Source: Treponema sp.
Lineage (GTDB): Bacteria > Spirochaetota > Spirochaetia > Treponematales > Breznakiellaceae
Assembly (NCBI GenBank): GCA_031289935.1
Contig: JAITON010000151.1
Location: 1-6,450 of the forward strand
Length of the DNA stretch: 6,450 nucleotides
Direction: 5' to 3'
The notes under the pieces were generated by a model. It was not told the DNA's origin. It made no database searches and saw nothing but the letters and a program-made list of their open reading frames with translations. Positions 5,655-6,450 of the stretch are shown here, one piece after another. Position numbers and translations under genes: made by a program. The stretch's first letter is position 1; each line of letters opens with the position of its first letter.

Positions 5655-6274
5655 CAGCCTTGCATTCTCCTTTTGAGCAGTTTACTTGAAAAAAAGGCGT
5701 CCCGGTCCTTCTCCTCAAGGGCTCCCTCGATATACACCCTGGTCTCCCGGGCGCTGGGGATAACCATCTTTTCCAGGGCATTCACCCGGCGCTGGGTCTT
5801 GCGGACCTCCCGGGCAAGCCGCCAGGCGATAGTCCTCACCGAGGCCAGCTCGGTAAGCAGTTTGAGGAGCTCAAAGAATTGTATCACGGTTTCATCGGTT
5901 TCCGCAAATGAATTCGCCGGAGAATACTTCAATTCCAGTTCCGGCAGGCCCACTTCCAGGCCGGGAAGGTTCATTCCCGCCGCGTATACCCGGCGCTCCC
6001 GCAGATCAAAGTTATAGCGGATGTCCCGGGAGAGCTTATCCATCCGTTCCTGGCCCGCCACGATAAGCATCCGCTTCAAGGCCGGGTATGCCGTAGCCAC
6101 CCGGGCGTCCATATCCCGTTCCAGGAGCTTGACCTGCTCCACCTTATGCATGAGCTCCATAACAAGGATTTCCCGCTTCTGCTCCAGGAGGTCGTAACCT
6201 TCCTCGGCCGTGGCCAGCCGTTCCTTGACTCTGATGAGGTTGCTTTTTGTAGGGGCGATCTGTTCCCGCGCCAT
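5654..6274 (-). CDS. atpD: V/A-type ATPase subunit D (central rotor stalk)
   Basis: The 206-residue product is the coiled-coil central-shaft subunit that links the A3B3 catalytic head to the membrane rotor of a V/A-type ATPase. The N terminus (IAPTKSNLIRVKERL, 6-20, then EGYDLLEQKREILVMELM) and the C-terminal helix (RRVNALEKMVIP, 162-173) carry the strongest family motifs. Both ends are long helices expected to pair as an antiparallel coiled coil, with a small central domain between. Length is normal. The start is set by the family N terminus, with the ATG 9 nt after a -10 box and no Shine-Dalgarno in between. It appears to be first in its transcription unit, and no other ATPase subunit lies in the window, whereas D usually sits beside A and B. 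In this setting atpD means V-type subunit D, not F1 beta. Confidence 0.95.
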   Translation of the reverse strand: MAREQIAPTKSNLIRVKERLATAEEGYDLLEQKREILVMELMHKVEQVKLLERDMDARVATAYPALKRMLIVAGQERMDKLSRDIRYNFDLRERRVYAAGMNLPGLEVGLPELELKYSPANSFAETDETVIQFFELLKLLTELASVRTIAWRLAREVRKTQRRVNALEKMVIPSARETRVYIEGALEEKDRDAFFSSKLLKRRMQG

Positions 6275-6283
6275 AGTGCGCTG

Positions 6284-6312
6284 AGTATACCACAGGCCCG
6301 GGGTTTTTTCAA
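6284..6312 (-). promoter_or_regulatory. Sigma-70-type promoter for atpD and the downstream genes
   Basis: The minus strand has TTGAAA at 6312-6307, a 17-nt spacer and TATACT at 6289-6284. Each box is one mismatch from consensus. The expected start point is near A6277, about 3 nt before the atpD ATG at 6274, which would make the transcript effectively leaderless. It is the best promoter match I found in the window and probably starts the gene series running to position 273. Confidence 0.7.
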
Positions 6313-6321
6313 TGGCCGGTT

Positions 6322-6350
6322 CGGGAGATGTCGCGCAAAGACATCTCCCG
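6322..6350 (-). terminator. Perfect 11-bp hairpin after the Ig-like gene
   Basis: Arms CGGGAGATGTC (6322-6332) and GACATCTCCCG (6340-6350) enclose a 7-nt loop. The hairpin begins five bases after the stop codon of the Ig-like protein gene and lies 9 nt before the -35 box of the atpD promoter, so it probably ends the upstream transcript. No T-run follows the stem, so termination may be weak or factor-dependent. Alternatively, the dyad, centred about 59 bases upstream of the predicted start point, could be a regulator site. Confidence 0.55.
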
Positions 6351-6355
6351 CCAAG

Positions 6356-6450
6356 CTACATCTGGCCCTCAGACCTGACAACGGTAACCGTTGCCGTGTC
6401 GCTCTTTGTGCCGTCCACCGTAGAGACCGCCGTAACGGTGAGAATTGTTG
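6356..6450 (-). CDS. C-terminal end of an Ig-like (Big_2-type) domain protein, partial
   Basis: Only the last 30 codons and a TAG stop (6358-6356) are in the window; the gene continues beyond the right edge. The visible residues read TILTVTAVSTVDGTKSDTA then TVTVVRSEGQM. This alternating hydrophobic/Thr-Ser strand pattern, ending in TATVTV, is typical of the last strands of bacterial Ig-like domains found in repeats on surface or secreted proteins. Codons are GC-rich like the neighbours. Family assignment rests on a short fragment and the size of the full protein is unknown. The hairpin just after the stop supports this being a true gene end. Confidence 0.6.
   Translation of the reverse strand, partial: TILTVTAVSTVDGTKSDTATVTVVRSEGQM

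Noticed and set aside
5654..6274. F1F0 ATP synthase beta subunit, suggested by the symbol atpD
   Set aside because: The protein is 206 residues, helical and carries V/A-type subunit D motifs. It has no Walker A motif, so it is not the F1 beta subunit.

Overview
The window looks like chromosomal DNA from a GC-rich spirochaete, most likely a Treponema-type organism. This is inferred from the V/A-type ATPase subunit D, the dnaJ-map-htrA block (an order I recall from other treponemes but could not check here) and an Ig-like surface-protein fragment. No marker in the window fixes the species.

All supported genes lie on the minus strand, so the window is best read from right to left. At 6450-6356 is the C-terminal end of an Ig-like (Big_2-type) domain protein. 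A perfect 11-bp hairpin follows its stop codon. Next comes a near-consensus sigma-70 promoter (TTGAAA, 17-nt spacer, TATACT), whose predicted start point is only about 3 nt before the ATG of the V-type ATPase subunit D gene.

A tightly packed series follows: atpD, a UspA-family gene (1-nt overlap), a small flavodoxin-fold-like gene of unknown function (9-nt gap), a J-domain gene (33-nt gap) and type I methionine aminopeptidase (4-nt overlap). After a 61-nt AT-rich break come an HtrA/DegP-type serine protease and an M18 aminopeptidase (12-nt gap). Small overlaps and Shine-Dalgarno sites embedded in the preceding stop codons suggest one or two transcription units with translational coupling.

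The common theme of the second half is protein quality control and turnover. It combines a J-domain co-chaperone, N-terminal methionine removal, an envelope protease with two PDZ domains, and an aminopeptidase able to finish peptide breakdown in the cytoplasm. The universal stress protein fits that theme. The rotor-stalk subunit D does not, and it appears detached from the rest of its ATPase operon.

The left end (1-272) has no supportable gene. It carries three tandem 66-67-bp units directly after the aminopeptidase stop codon, each with a perfect 11-bp inverted repeat. They resemble REP/BIME-like extragenic palindromes and are the least explained structure in the window. I found no CRISPR array, tRNA, rRNA, transposase or clear novel defence system.
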